NCBI GenBank assembly: GCA_964466965.1
Contig: CAYXPZ010000002.1
Coordinates: forward strand, 1 to 61,834
Direction of reading: 5' to 3'
From: Dichotomicrobium sp964466965
GTDB taxonomy: Bacteria; Pseudomonadota; Alphaproteobacteria; Rhizobiales; Rhodomicrobiaceae
Length of the DNA stretch: 61,834 nt
Positions 43,713 to 52,756 of this stretch are shown piece by piece. The notes beneath the pieces are model-generated. The model was not told where the DNA came from. It saw nothing but the letters and a program-made list of their open reading frames with translations, and ran no database searches. The number at the start of each line of letters is the position of its first letter. Position 1 is the first letter of the stretch. The position numbers and the translations under genes are program-made.

Positions 43713-44648
43713 CTATTCCGCCGCTGTTCGGATGGGCTGAGCGCCCGGGGCGAACCGGGTGATTAGCCGCTCGGTGAGTTCGGCCAAGTCACTTTGTAGC
43801 TTGGCAAAGCCAGCCGTGATTTCAAATGTTTTTTCGCAGACATAGAGCGCACGGTTGATCTCGATTTGCAGTGCGTGAACACAGTTCGCCGGCTTCCCGT
43901 AAAACTCTGTAATATGACCGCCGGCATAAGGTTTGTTCAGGCCGACGCGATACCCCATCATGTTCAGGCTCGTGGCGGCGAAATCGACGAGATCGCGGGA
44001 GCATGATCCGCCAAACCGATCACCCAGGACGATGTCGTGAGCCGTTGCCCCCGGTGCTTCGCCGAGATGCGACGGCATCGAATGACAGTCGATAAGGAAG
44101 GCCCGGCCAAAGTTGTCGCGCGCTTCGTTGATAAGACGCGCCAGCATGTCGTGATAAGGTTGATACAGCCGCTCGACGCGCGCGAGCCCGACACTCAGCG
44201 GTAGCGGTGATGCATAGATTTCTTCGTTCTCGTTAACCAGACGCGGTATCGTTCCGAGACCGCCAACGACGCGGAGCGTGCTGGAATTGGCATAATCCGG
44301 CAGCTTTTCGGCGAACAGAGCGGGGTCCAACTCGTAAGGCTGCCGGTTCAGATCGAGATAGGCGCGCGGGAACCGGGCGCTCATCAGCGTCGCGCCTTGG
44401 TCCACTGCCGGGGCGAATAGCTCGTCAATGAACAGGTCTTCGGACATGCGCAGGGCCTGCGGCGAGAGCTGCGATGTCTTGACGAAGATTGACGGATAAA
44501 CCCTGCCGCTGTGAGGAGAATTGAAGATGAACGGCGTTATCAGCGCCTCTGGACGGTCCACGCTGAACGGCGGCGACAGCTCCGCCTCCATGCATTGAAT
44601 TTCGCGTTCAAGCCAGCGCGCGGGTGTTAGAAATCGGTTCATCAGCAT
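43713..44648 (-). CDS. N-formylglutamate amidohydrolase family protein
   Basis: 311 aa. FGase family: ITPFIFNSPHSGRVYPSIF, DLFIDELF, ARFPRAYLDLNRQPYELDP, AFLIDCHSMPSH and AGGHITEFYGKP carry the zinc and catalytic residues. Releases formate from N-formylglutamate in the deiminated histidine pathway, but no other hut gene is nearby, so another N-acyl amino acid substrate is possible. ATG 44648 or 44642 may start translation. Confidence 0.88.
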   Translation of the reverse strand: MLMNRFLTPARWLEREIQCMEAELSPPFSVDRPEALITPFIFNSPHSGRVYPSIFVKTSQLSPQALRMSEDLFIDELFAPAVDQGATLMSARFPRAYLDLNRQPYELDPALFAEKLPDYANSSTLRVVGGLGTIPRLVNENEEIYASPLPLSVGLARVERLYQPYHDMLARLINEARDNFGRAFLIDCHSMPSHLGEAPGATAHDIVLGDRFGGSCSRDLVDFAATSLNMMGYRVGLNKPYAGGHITEFYGKPANCVHALQIEINRALYVCEKTFEITAGFAKLQSDLAELTERLITRFAPGAQPIRTAAE

Positions 44649-44901
44649 CGTGGGAGGAACCTCAAGATAACAAGTTTAAGAGGGCGCGCTGCCGACGCTG
44701 AAGGGGTTGTCGATGGCGCGGGAGACAGGGTTGCAGATTTGTCGTCATGATCTTGCTCCCCGCCGAATACGTAAGCGCACGAGTGCTGCACATCAGTATA
44801 GAATGCCACAGCCGCCTTGCAAGGCGGCTGCTTGGCCGCGTCGTCTCGTCGGCTGAGGGTCACTGGCGAGCCGCCAGCCGGAAAAACGTAACAGATGCCA
44901 A
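44649..44901. promoter_or_regulatory. Divergent intergenic region with perfect 22-bp palindrome
   Basis: 253 bp between the amidohydrolase and photolyase genes. It holds a perfect palindrome at 44809-44830 with half-site CAGCCGCCTTG and no loop, about 70 nt upstream of the photolyase start. A TATAGA hexamer (44797-44802) just before it could be the photolyase -10. A dimeric repressor site is the simplest reading; no regulator is adjacent. Confidence 0.5.
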
Positions 44902-46341
44902 ATGCCTAATCCATCGACCATCGTCTGGTTCACCCGCGACCTGCGCTTGAGCGACCATCCGGCGCTGATCGCCGCGGCGCGTAATGGCCCGGTTGTGCCT
45001 GTCTTCATTCTTCAGCCCGACGATGCGCTCGGTTGGCCGCTCGGCGGGGCGAGCCGCTGGTGGCTTGCGCAGAGCTTGCGGTCGCTCGCGGCCGATCTGT
45101 CGATGCGTGGCTCGAAGTTGATCCTGCGGCGCGGTAATCCTGCAGCGATCTTGCCCGCTCTGGCGCAGGAGACGGGCGCCGGCGCGGTCTACTGGTCCCG
45201 TGCTTATGAGCCGGACCTCGTCGCGGCGCAGGATCAGGCACGCGAAGCGCTGGACGCCGCCGGTATCCAGGTAAAACGTTTTGGCGGGCGCATCCTGTAC
45301 GAGCCGGAACAGGTCGCGACTAAGGATGGCGCGCCTTACAAGGTCTTCACGCCGTTCTACAAGTCGATCCTAGCCCGCGACGGGCCGGCCGAGCCACTGC
45401 CGGCACCGGGCGATCTGCCCGCGCCTGTTGCATGGCCCGAAAGCGATGCGCTGGATAGCTGGGGGCTGGAGCCGACCAAGCCGGACTGGGCTGGTGGCCT
45501 TCGCTCCACGTGGACGCCGGGCGAGTCGGGCGCGCGCGCCAGGCTTGCGTGGTTCTTGAACGCGGCGGCTGCTGATTACGACGAGATGCGAGACCGACCA
45601 GACGTCGACGGCACGTCCCGCCTGTCCCCATATCTAACATTCGGCGAGATCAGTCCACGGCAGATTTGGCATTCCGCGAAGCCCCATGCCGGGGCACACG
45701 CCGAAAACGGAGTTACCTCTTTCCTGAGCGAAGTCGTCTGGCGGGAGTTTTCCTACCATTTGCTGTTTCATTGGCCTGAACTTCCCGAGACGTCTTGGCG
45801 GCCCGAATTCCGGGGGTTTCCCTGGGACGAGGACAAGCATGCGCTGCATGCCTGGCAGCGCGGGCAAACCGGCTACCCGATCGTCGATGCGGCCATGCGC
45901 CAGCTCTACGAGATCGGGTGGATGCACAACCGCTGCCGGATGATCACTGCGTCGTTCCTCATCAAGGATCTGCTGATCCCGTGGCAGCGCGGTGAGGCTT
46001 GGTTCTGGGACACGCTTGTCGATGCCGATCTTGCCAGTAATGCGGCTGGCTGGCAGTGGACGGCCGGGTCCGGCGCCGACGCAGCACCCTATTTCCGCGT
46101 TTTCAATCCGGTGCGGCAGGGCGAGAAATTCGACCCGAAAGGCGACTATGTGCGCCAATACGTGCCAGAACTCGCCAAGTTGCCGGCCAAGCACATACAT
46201 GCGCCGTGGGAGGCCCCCGCCGACGTGCTGCGTGATGCCGGAGTGCGGCTTGGCGACAGCTATCCCCGGCCGATCGTCGACCATTCCAAGGCCCGCAAGC
46301 GCGCTCTCGCCGCCTATGATGCCGTGAAAGCCGCACGCTGA
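44902..46341 (+). CDS. phrB: Deoxyribodipyrimidine photolyase (class I)
   Basis: 479 aa. Repairs cyclobutane pyrimidine dimers with blue light. N-terminal antenna domain (IVWFTRDLRLSDHPAL), then the FAD domain with WREFSYHLLFHWPEL, the signature WMHNRCRMITASFLIKDLLIPWQRGEAWFWDTLVDADLASNAAGWQW (residues about 335-380, split here) and PYFRVFNPVRQGEKFDP. The Trp-rich electron-transfer region is intact. Confidence 0.96.
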   Translation: MPNPSTIVWFTRDLRLSDHPALIAAARNGPVVPVFILQPDDALGWPLGGASRWWLAQSLRSLAADLSMRGSKLILRRGNPAAILPALAQETGAGAVYWSRAYEPDLVAAQDQAREALDAAGIQVKRFGGRILYEPEQVATKDGAPYKVFTPFYKSILARDGPAEPLPAPGDLPAPVAWPESDALDSWGLEPTKPDWAGGLRSTWTPGESGARARLAWFLNAAAADYDEMRDRPDVDGTSRLSPYLTFGEISPRQIWHSAKPHAGAHAENGVTSFLSEVVWREFSYHLLFHWPELPETSWRPEFRGFPWDEDKHALHAWQRGQTGYPIVDAAMRQLYEIGWMHNRCRMITASFLIKDLLIPWQRGEAWFWDTLVDADLASNAAGWQWTAGSGADAAPYFRVFNPVRQGEKFDPKGDYVRQYVPELAKLPAKHIHAPWEAPADVLRDAGVRLGDSYPRPIVDHSKARKRALAAYDAVKAAR

Positions 46342-46464
46342 TCGCGCGCCTCTCCTCTATGCTCCAAATTCTTCCGCTCTGCGCCGCGTTGTGCCAAAAC
46401 CATGTCGGGGCGTGGCATGTTGTGCCCAGAGCGTATCGGCCAAGGGGTGATGGGGAGCAAGACG

Positions 46465-48360
46465 ATGACCGATGGACGCGCGACCGTTTATACCGCCTGG
46501 GGGCGGACGATCGACTATCTGTTCGGCCGCAATGCGCTGATCGGCATCGCTTCCTTACTGCTGCTGGCGATATCCGGCTATGCGACATGGGTTGGCATGA
46601 GCGACTTCATCGTCGGCGTCCAGGCGGAAAACGCGCCGGAGCGCGCCCGCGATATCGGCGTTTTGTCGGTCACCAATGAAGTTTTGATCGCCGTTGTCGT
46701 CATCACCCTTACCTTTTTGATGTGGCTGGCGCTGCGTGAAACGTTCGGCGCACAGCGGCGCTGGAGCGAGCGGCTGATCACGTTTCCGCTTTATGTGTTC
46801 CTGCTGCTCTGGTCGGTGGGGTTTGGCTACGGATTTTGGTGGAGCCTGATTGCCGGAGCGGAGGCAACCCGGACCAGCCTCGCCGCCCTGCAGGAGGATG
46901 CACGCGCCGCCGGGGCGTCGGTTTCCGCGCGGCTGGATGCGGTGCAAGTGCAGCTCGACAGCGTCGTGGCCTGGTCGGAAACGCAGATGGAACGCGAGGA
47001 AACCACCGGGGGCAGTTGCGGCCGTCCGTCGGGGGCAGGCCGTGGTCCGCTCTACCGTGCGCGCGAGAGCGTGCGGGATTCGGTCGCTTCGCTGCGCGAG
47101 AGCATTGCCCAGTCCTGGATTGCGCCGGTCCAGCAAGATATTGCCGAGTTGCGTCAGAGCGCGACCGATTTATCTGGCGAGACCTTTGCTGAGCGCCAGC
47201 GCGCCTTCGAGCAACGCGCCGAGGAAATCCGCAGCCGCGCCCGCAGCATTGCCTCACGCAGCAACGAGCTTGGCGCGTCTTATGCCGCGGAGATGCGTGC
47301 GCTCGCCAGTGTCGTGTCGATCCCGCCGGGAAAGGCTGGCTTTTCGTGTTATGATCCTACGCTTGCCGAGCGATTGCGTCAGGCGGCGGACCAGGCTGAT
47401 GAACCTGTCGTACTCGACTTGCGCACCGCCGAGTTTACCGAAGGCCCAGCAGGCGTCGCAAACGCGATCAAGCTGTTATGGACCAACATTGGCGCGTATC
47501 TGTCGGGATTGATCGACTTGATTGGCAATGGGTTCTCTGCGCCTGAAAACGGAAACGGCGCTGCGCCTGTTGCCGGCATCACCGGGCGCGACCTGATCGC
47601 ACTGCTCGCGGCGATTGGTGTGGACTTGGGGCTGTTTGCCCTGATGGTGCTCAATCCGCCGGCGACGCCGCCCACACGTCGCGATGCGCTCGCAGCCACC
47701 CAGGCGCGGCTGCACGTCCCGACTTCGACCGTGGTTCGCCAAATTAGTGCGGCGCTGAAGACCGCCATCGCGCGTGCGCCCAACGCGGATCTGGAGTGGG
47801 TGCGCCAGCACTTCGTTCATCATCGGAACACGTCGTATTTCGTGATCCCGAACCTTTATAGCTCCCAGGAAAAACAGGATGAGGAACTCAAGGCGCTGGC
47901 GATGAACCAGCTTGCTGGCGTGTTGGACGACCTGAATCTCATTGTAGCGCTGACCCCGGATGAGCTGAGAAAGTTCGGCGAGGAGGAGGAGCGTGACAGC
48001 TTCAGCGATCTGAGCCTTTACCGTGACCGTCGCCGGGCGGGCCGTGAGGACACCTCGGGCACAGCCGCGTCCGAACACCCAAGACCGATGCGCAACCATG
48101 GTCTGCTCTCAAAGGCCGAGCGGGCGCTCGATATCGCTGGATGGAGCGACGACGCGAAGCGCGACGTGGAAATCTACAAGCTGGTCGATACCGAAGGGCT
48201 TACGCCGCTGCTGGTGCTGCTGAACGAGGCCACGCTTGAAAACGACCCGGCTGAGGAACAATCTCAAGATAGTGGGGCCGGCGATGTCCGGCGCGAAGAG
48301 GATCGAGGGATGCTGCGCGGCACGACAGCAGGGCTGATTGACCAGAAGCCAGAGAGCTGA
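46465..48360 (+). CDS. Uncharacterised large membrane protein with periplasmic coiled coil
   Basis: 631 aa from ATG 46465 (GGGGAG 7 nt upstream); in-frame ATGs at 46450 and 46402 exist. Three membrane segments near 25-45, 71-90 and 103-128, a 240-residue helical, Arg/Glu/Ala-rich coiled-coil stretch, a fourth segment (LIALLAAIGVDLGLFALMVL, about 375-397) and a 230-residue soluble C-terminus. No family recognised. The topology suggests a sensor or structural protein linking the two compartments. pxpA begins immediately downstream. Confidence 0.78.
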   Translation: MTDGRATVYTAWGRTIDYLFGRNALIGIASLLLLAISGYATWVGMSDFIVGVQAENAPERARDIGVLSVTNEVLIAVVVITLTFLMWLALRETFGAQRRWSERLITFPLYVFLLLWSVGFGYGFWWSLIAGAEATRTSLAALQEDARAAGASVSARLDAVQVQLDSVVAWSETQMEREETTGGSCGRPSGAGRGPLYRARESVRDSVASLRESIAQSWIAPVQQDIAELRQSATDLSGETFAERQRAFEQRAEEIRSRARSIASRSNELGASYAAEMRALASVVSIPPGKAGFSCYDPTLAERLRQAADQADEPVVLDLRTAEFTEGPAGVANAIKLLWTNIGAYLSGLIDLIGNGFSAPENGNGAAPVAGITGRDLIALLAAIGVDLGLFALMVLNPPATPPTRRDALAATQARLHVPTSTVVRQISAALKTAIARAPNADLEWVRQHFVHHRNTSYFVIPNLYSSQEKQDEELKALAMNQLAGVLDDLNLIVALTPDELRKFGEEEERDSFSDLSLYRDRRRAGREDTSGTAASEHPRPMRNHGLLSKAERALDIAGWSDDAKRDVEIYKLVDTEGLTPLLVLLNEATLENDPAEEQSQDSGAGDVRREEDRGMLRGTTAGLIDQKPES

Positions 48361-48384
48361 TGAGCCGCGCGTATCCACGCCAAC

Positions 48385-48412
48385 ATACCCATGACGAAAT
48401 ACCCATGACGAA
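48385..48412 (+). repeat. 14-bp perfect tandem duplication creating a 5-codon leader ORF before pxpA
   Basis: ATACCCATGACGAA occurs twice head to tail (48385-48398 and 48399-48412). Each copy has an ATG, in different frames. The first (48391) reads ATG ACG AAA TAC CCA TGA, whose stop overlaps the pxpA ATG at 48405 as ATGA. No Shine-Dalgarno sequence is evident before pxpA itself. Confidence 0.85.
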
Positions 48413-49181
48413 GCGTATCGATCTGAACGCCGATATCGGCGAGAGCTACGGTCCGTGGCGGCTGGCTGACGACAGTGCCATCATGGATTGCGTCAGCTCT
48501 GTGAACATCGCTTGTGGCGGCCACGCCGGCGATCCCGACACGATCGTCGCCACAGCGACCGAAGCGCGGGCGCGCAACCTCGGTCTGGGGGCGCATCCCG
48601 GTTATGATGACAAACAGGGGTTCGGCCGCCGGGTAATCTCGATGAGCGCCGTCGAAATCGAGCGTATGATCGCGTATCAGATTGGCGGGCTCGCGGCCTG
48701 CGCGGCGCTCGTGGGCGCCCAGGTCGATCATATTAAGGCCCACGGGGCGCTCGCGAATCTGGCAGCGCGGGAGCCTGACGTTGCAGGAGCGGTGGCGCGT
48801 GCAGTTCACGCTGTGTTGCCCAAAGCCTGGCTGCTGGCGATCGCCGGGACGGAGATCGAACGGGTCGGCGAAAAGGCGGGCCTGCGCGTTGCGCGCGAGG
48901 CATTTGCCGATCGGGGATATGATGACGCCGGAAATCTGCTGCCGCGCGGGACGCCTGGCGCCGTTTTGACCGACCCCGAAGCAATTGCCGAGCGTGTGAT
49001 CGCCATGATCGAGCAGGGCGGGCTTATTACCGGCTCGGGTCAGCGCCGGCCGACGCATATCGACAGCATTTGCATTCACAGTGACACGCCGGGCGCGCTG
49101 CCCATCGCGCAGCAGGTTCGCGCGGCGCTCGACGCCGCGGGCTACGTGGTCAAACCTTTTTCCCGTGGGGATGAGGTGTGA
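48405..49181 (+). CDS. pxpA: 5-oxoprolinase subunit A (LamB/YcsF family)
   Basis: 258 aa from ATG 48405 (MTKRIDLNADIGES), the conserved family start; a longer frame begins at 48360. With PxpBC it hydrolyses 5-oxoproline to glutamate using ATP, recycling a spontaneous glutamine breakdown product. DLNADIGESYGPW, NIACGGHAGDP, GAHPGYDD and HIDSICIHSDTPGA carry the conserved His and acidic residues. pxpB overlaps the end by 4 nt. Confidence 0.95.
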   Translation: MTKRIDLNADIGESYGPWRLADDSAIMDCVSSVNIACGGHAGDPDTIVATATEARARNLGLGAHPGYDDKQGFGRRVISMSAVEIERMIAYQIGGLAACAALVGAQVDHIKAHGALANLAAREPDVAGAVARAVHAVLPKAWLLAIAGTEIERVGEKAGLRVAREAFADRGYDDAGNLLPRGTPGAVLTDPEAIAERVIAMIEQGGLITGSGQRRPTHIDSICIHSDTPGALPIAQQVRAALDAAGYVVKPFSRGDEV

Positions 49182-49897
49182 CCTTCCTGAGTGAGGCGCG
49201 CATTCGCGATGCCGGCGAGAGCGCCATTTCCATCGAACTCGGCGAAGGCATTGAGCCGCGCGTGCATCAGCAGGTGCTGGCTTTGGACGCTGCGATCTGT
49301 GCGACACCGATCGCGGGTCTCCGCGAAACCGTCCCGAGTTATCGCGCGCTGCTAGTAATCTACGATCCGGAAGAGATCGCACGCGATACGCTGATCGCGA
49401 AACTTGAGACACTCGCGCCACGAGCTGCGGATCTCAGCCCGCGAGAATGGTTGATTCCAGCCTGCTTCGAGGGCGATCATTCCGACGACATGGCCATGAT
49501 TGCCGAGCAGACCGGGCTTTCCCCAGGCGACATCGTCGATGCGCTGACGGCGTCGCCGCTGCGCTTGTACATGTACGGCTTCGCGCCGGGGTTTGCCTAT
49601 CTTGGCGGGCTGGATCCGCGGCTTGCCATTCCCCGCCGCTCGACACCGCGCCCATCCATGCCGCCGGGCAGCCTGATGATTGCAGGCGGGCAGGCAAGTC
49701 TTGCGTCGGTTTCGATGCCGACCGGCTGGTATGTGGCGGGCCGGACGCCCCTTCAGATGTTCCGGCCGGATCGCGACCCCATGGTGCCGTTTCAGCCCGG
49801 CGATTCGATCAGGTTACGCGCGGTATCTGAGGCGGAATTCGACGAGCTACGGGCCGGCGCGGAGGCTGGCGCAGCTGTGTGTGAGGTTGAGCCGTGA
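49178..49897 (+). CDS. pxpB: 5-oxoprolinase subunit B (KipI family)
   Basis: 239 aa from GTG 49178, overlapping pxpA by 4 nt (GTGA). KipI-type domain: IPACFEGDHSDDMAMIAEQTGLS, LYMYGFAPGFAYLGGLDPRLAIPRRSTPR and GWYVAGRTPLQMFRP are diagnostic. Forms the ATP-using complex with PxpC. Confidence 0.95.
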   Translation: MTFLSEARIRDAGESAISIELGEGIEPRVHQQVLALDAAICATPIAGLRETVPSYRALLVIYDPEEIARDTLIAKLETLAPRAADLSPREWLIPACFEGDHSDDMAMIAEQTGLSPGDIVDALTASPLRLYMYGFAPGFAYLGGLDPRLAIPRRSTPRPSMPPGSLMIAGGQASLASVSMPTGWYVAGRTPLQMFRPDRDPMVPFQPGDSIRLRAVSEAEFDELRAGAEAGAAVCEVEP

Positions 49898-50892
49898 CGC
49901 TGTGTGTGCTTGAAGCCGGATTGGGCCTGAGCCTGCAGGATGGCGGCCGCCGTGGCTATTTGCGTTACGGCGTATCGGAGTCCGGGCCCATGGATTGGGC
50001 GGCGCACGCGCTGGCAAACCGCCTACTTGGGAATGCAGCCGACGCAGCAGCGCTGGAGATTGGGCCGGGCGGCGCGCGCTTTGAAGCGCAGAGGTCACTG
50101 GCAGTTGCTGTTGCCGGACCGGGCGCTCGGATCATGGTCGACGGCGCAACCTATACCGCACTGGCTGTTGTCGCCCTGGCCTCCGGTCAGCAAATCGACA
50201 TACGCCCGGGCCAGGCTGGTATGTGGGCCTATCTCGCGGTTCCCGGCGGCATTGCAGCGCCGGAAGTCCTTGGTTCCGCGGCGCATCACGCCCGCGCCGG
50301 TCTCGGCCACCGGGTCCAACAAGGCGAGTCGCTGCACCCCGAGGAAGAGCGGCCGGGAGCGGTGGGCATCTTGCCGTATGCCGATCCACTCGCGGATTTG
50401 CCCGGCGGGCCGCTCGGCGTGGTGCCGGGGCCGCAGGACCATATGTTCTCGAAAACGATGAAGGCGCGGCTCGTGACGTCTGAATGGTGCGTGTCGGCCC
50501 GCGCCGACCGGATGGGTTATCGGCTTGAGGGCCCTCGGCTAGAGGCCGAGGCGGGCCACGATATCGTCTCAGAAGGGATCGTGATGGGCAGCATCCAGGT
50601 TCCGGGCGATGGCCAGCCCATTGTTCTCATGGCGGACCGGCAGCCGACCGGGGGATATGCAAAGATTGGCGTGGTCTGTCGTGCCGATGTGCGCCGTGTT
50701 GCGCAGACCCGGCCGGGCGAAGCTCTCCGGTTTGAATTCATCTCGGCATGCGACGCGGTGGAGCGTGTGCGCGGCGTTCGCGAAGCGATTAACGCGCCGC
50801 TAAAGCCGATTGGAACGACGCCAGCGGCCGAGCGGCTGCTGTGTGCCAACCTTATCAGCGGCGTGACCGGAGTGGAGCCGCACGATCTCTAG
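49894..50892 (+). CDS. pxpC: 5-oxoprolinase subunit C (KipA family, biotin-dependent-carboxylase-like)
   Basis: 332 aa from GTG 49894, overlapping pxpB by 4 nt. LSLQDGGRRGYLRYGVSESGPMDWAAHALANRLLGN and the later DRMGYRLEGP and VPGDGQPIVLMADRQPTGGYAKIG are KipA hallmarks. Last gene of the pxpABC operon; 47 nt separate it from the converging SOUL gene. Confidence 0.95.
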   Translation: MTLCVLEAGLGLSLQDGGRRGYLRYGVSESGPMDWAAHALANRLLGNAADAAALEIGPGGARFEAQRSLAVAVAGPGARIMVDGATYTALAVVALASGQQIDIRPGQAGMWAYLAVPGGIAAPEVLGSAAHHARAGLGHRVQQGESLHPEEERPGAVGILPYADPLADLPGGPLGVVPGPQDHMFSKTMKARLVTSEWCVSARADRMGYRLEGPRLEAEAGHDIVSEGIVMGSIQVPGDGQPIVLMADRQPTGGYAKIGVVCRADVRRVAQTRPGEALRFEFISACDAVERVRGVREAINAPLKPIGTTPAAERLLCANLISGVTGVEPHDL

Positions 50893-50939
50893 AGTACGTT
50901 CAGCTAAGGTGGACTCCGGTTTTGCAGACATTGCTCTGG

Positions 50940-51587
50940 TTACGACGCATCCGCCGGAACGTTGAACAACACCTCGTTACGGCGCAAGAAGCCGGGTGTG
51001 AACGGGTCGTTGTAATAGGCATAAACGGGCGGGCCGGTGGGTTCGATCCCGCGTGCGGACAACCACGCGCGCAACTCTTGCGTCTTACGGCTGAACAACG
51101 CGGTGTCCCAGCCGCCGCTGAAGCGGATCGCCGCCCTGCGCTCGGCCGGGATTTGCTCAAGGGTCACGTCGCCAGCAGGCGTCGGCAAATCCGCCATCGT
51201 GTATTGCGCTGGCATGATGAAGCGCACAACCCACTCGCCATCCTGTTGCGACTGGGTTACCGGTGCGGTCATGGAGATTTTCTCGGCTGGCTCTTGCGTG
51301 ACCGGGGCCGTCATCGAGATGCTATCGCCGCCGCGCTCGCGCGCGAAGATGTAATCCGCGAGTGGGTCGAAAGCCTCGCGGATAGCATTGTCGCGGCTGC
51401 CGGTGCGGCGCACCTGCGCAACGATGATTTCGGGATAGTCCCGGATCTCCACGGCGCCATCTTTGACGACAGTCTGATAATTCGGCGTCTCGATGTTGCG
51501 TGTCACGATAATCCAGGCACCAATGGCGACCACGAGGACCGCCAAAACGCCCCCACCAATAATCCAGAACACTTTTTTCACGCTCAT
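50940..51587 (-). CDS. SOUL-family haem-binding-like protein, membrane-anchored
   Basis: 215 aa. One N-terminal membrane segment (VFWIIGGGVLAVLVVAIGAWIIV, split here) followed by a SOUL domain starting at ETPNYQTVVKDGAVEIRDYPE. The duplicated ISMTAPVTQ motif around 90-112 and the C-terminal YAYYNDPFTPGFLRRNEV are typical. Haem or porphyrin binding is the family property; the role in bacteria is unknown. Confidence 0.88.
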   Translation of the reverse strand: MSVKKVFWIIGGGVLAVLVVAIGAWIIVTRNIETPNYQTVVKDGAVEIRDYPEIIVAQVRRTGSRDNAIREAFDPLADYIFARERGGDSISMTAPVTQEPAEKISMTAPVTQSQQDGEWVVRFIMPAQYTMADLPTPAGDVTLEQIPAERRAAIRFSGGWDTALFSRKTQELRAWLSARGIEPTGPPVYAYYNDPFTPGFLRRNEVLFNVPADAS

Positions 51588-51653
51588 ATCGTCGCCGTCT
51601 TTACTGTACGTATGAGCACTACGTGTCAGCAGGGCTTTCAGTTCCCGTTCAGC

Positions 51654-52586
51654 TCAATCGAACAGGCTGGACACCGACTCTTCATTGGCGGTGCGGGCGA
51701 TCGCTTCCCCGATGAGTGGCGCGATCGAGAGCACTTCGATATTGTCAGCCACGCGCACGGCTTCTGTCGGGAGAATGGAGTCTGTGATCACCAGCTTCTC
51801 AAGGCAGGACGCGGTGATGCGCGCCACCGCCCCGCCGGCCAACACACCGTGCGTGATGTAGGCATAGACTTGGCGCGCGCCCTGCTCCAGGAGCGCGGCT
51901 GCGCCATTGCACAGAGTCCCGCCGCTATCCACGATATCATCGACGACAATGCAGGTGCGGCCTTCGACATTCCCGATGACATTCATTACCTCGCTGTCGC
52001 CAGGTCGGTCGCGCCGCTTGTCGATGATGGCCAGTGGTGCATCGATCCGCTTTGCCAGGCCGCGCGCACGCACGACGCCGCCAACATCCGGCGAGACCAC
52101 CGTGATGTCGGTACCATTGAAGCGCTGCATGATGTCGCGGACCATGACTGGCGCGGCAAACAGGTTGTCGGTCGGAATATCGAAAAACCCTTGAATTTGC
52201 CCGGCGTGCAGGTCGAGCGTCAGCACGCGGTCAGCGCCGGCGTTGACGATCATGTTGGCTACAAGTTTTGCGGATATCGGCGTACGTGGGGTCACCTTGC
52301 GGTCCTGCCGGGCGTAACCGTAGTAGGGAATGACCGCGGTAATCCGGCTGGCCGAGGCGCGGCGCAGCGCGTCGATCAGGATCATCAGTTCCATGAGGTT
52401 GTCATTTGCGGGAAATGACGTGGACTGGATCACGAAGGTGTCTTCGCCGCGCACGTTCTCCTCAATCGCGACATAGATTTCCATGTCCGCAAAGCGCTTG
52501 ACCGAGCACTGGGTGAGCGGCGTGTTGAGATATGCTGCGATGGCCGCGGCGAGGGGCCGGTTACTATTGCCCGAAACGAGCTTCAT
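51654..52586 (-). CDS. prs: Ribose-phosphate pyrophosphokinase
   Basis: 310 aa. Makes PRPP from ribose 5-phosphate and ATP for nucleotide, His and Trp synthesis. PYYGYARQDRKVTPRTPISAK and the PRPP loop CIVVDDIVDSGGTL are present, as are the N-terminal LVSGNSNRPLA and DLHAGQIQGFFDIPTDNL flexible-loop region. It follows the lipoprotein gene after 170 nt, so a promoter of its own is likely. Confidence 0.97.
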   Translation of the reverse strand: MKLVSGNSNRPLAAAIAAYLNTPLTQCSVKRFADMEIYVAIEENVRGEDTFVIQSTSFPANDNLMELMILIDALRRASASRITAVIPYYGYARQDRKVTPRTPISAKLVANMIVNAGADRVLTLDLHAGQIQGFFDIPTDNLFAAPVMVRDIMQRFNGTDITVVSPDVGGVVRARGLAKRIDAPLAIIDKRRDRPGDSEVMNVIGNVEGRTCIVVDDIVDSGGTLCNGAAALLEQGARQVYAYITHGVLAGGAVARITASCLEKLVITDSILPTEAVRVADNIEVLSIAPLIGEAIARTANEESVSSLFD

Positions 52587-52756
52587 CGGGGCGAAACTCC
52601 GGAAGATGGACGCGCTTCATTTGGCAGCACGTACCTCACGTCACGGCTTCTATCAGCAGGGTCACACGATGTAAAGCTAGGCTCTGCAACGGCTTCGCGT
52701 CGATATGTTGGCAGATAACGGCCGTGTGCAAAGAGACCGAGCCATCTACGCCGCGT

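Noticed and set aside
51034..51056. GGGTTCGATCCCG T-arm-like string
   Set aside because: Inside the SOUL coding sequence with no cloverleaf around it.
50841..52418. 525-codon plus-strand frame
   Set aside because: Runs antisense across the SOUL gene and most of prs, both unmistakable; a GC-codon artefact.
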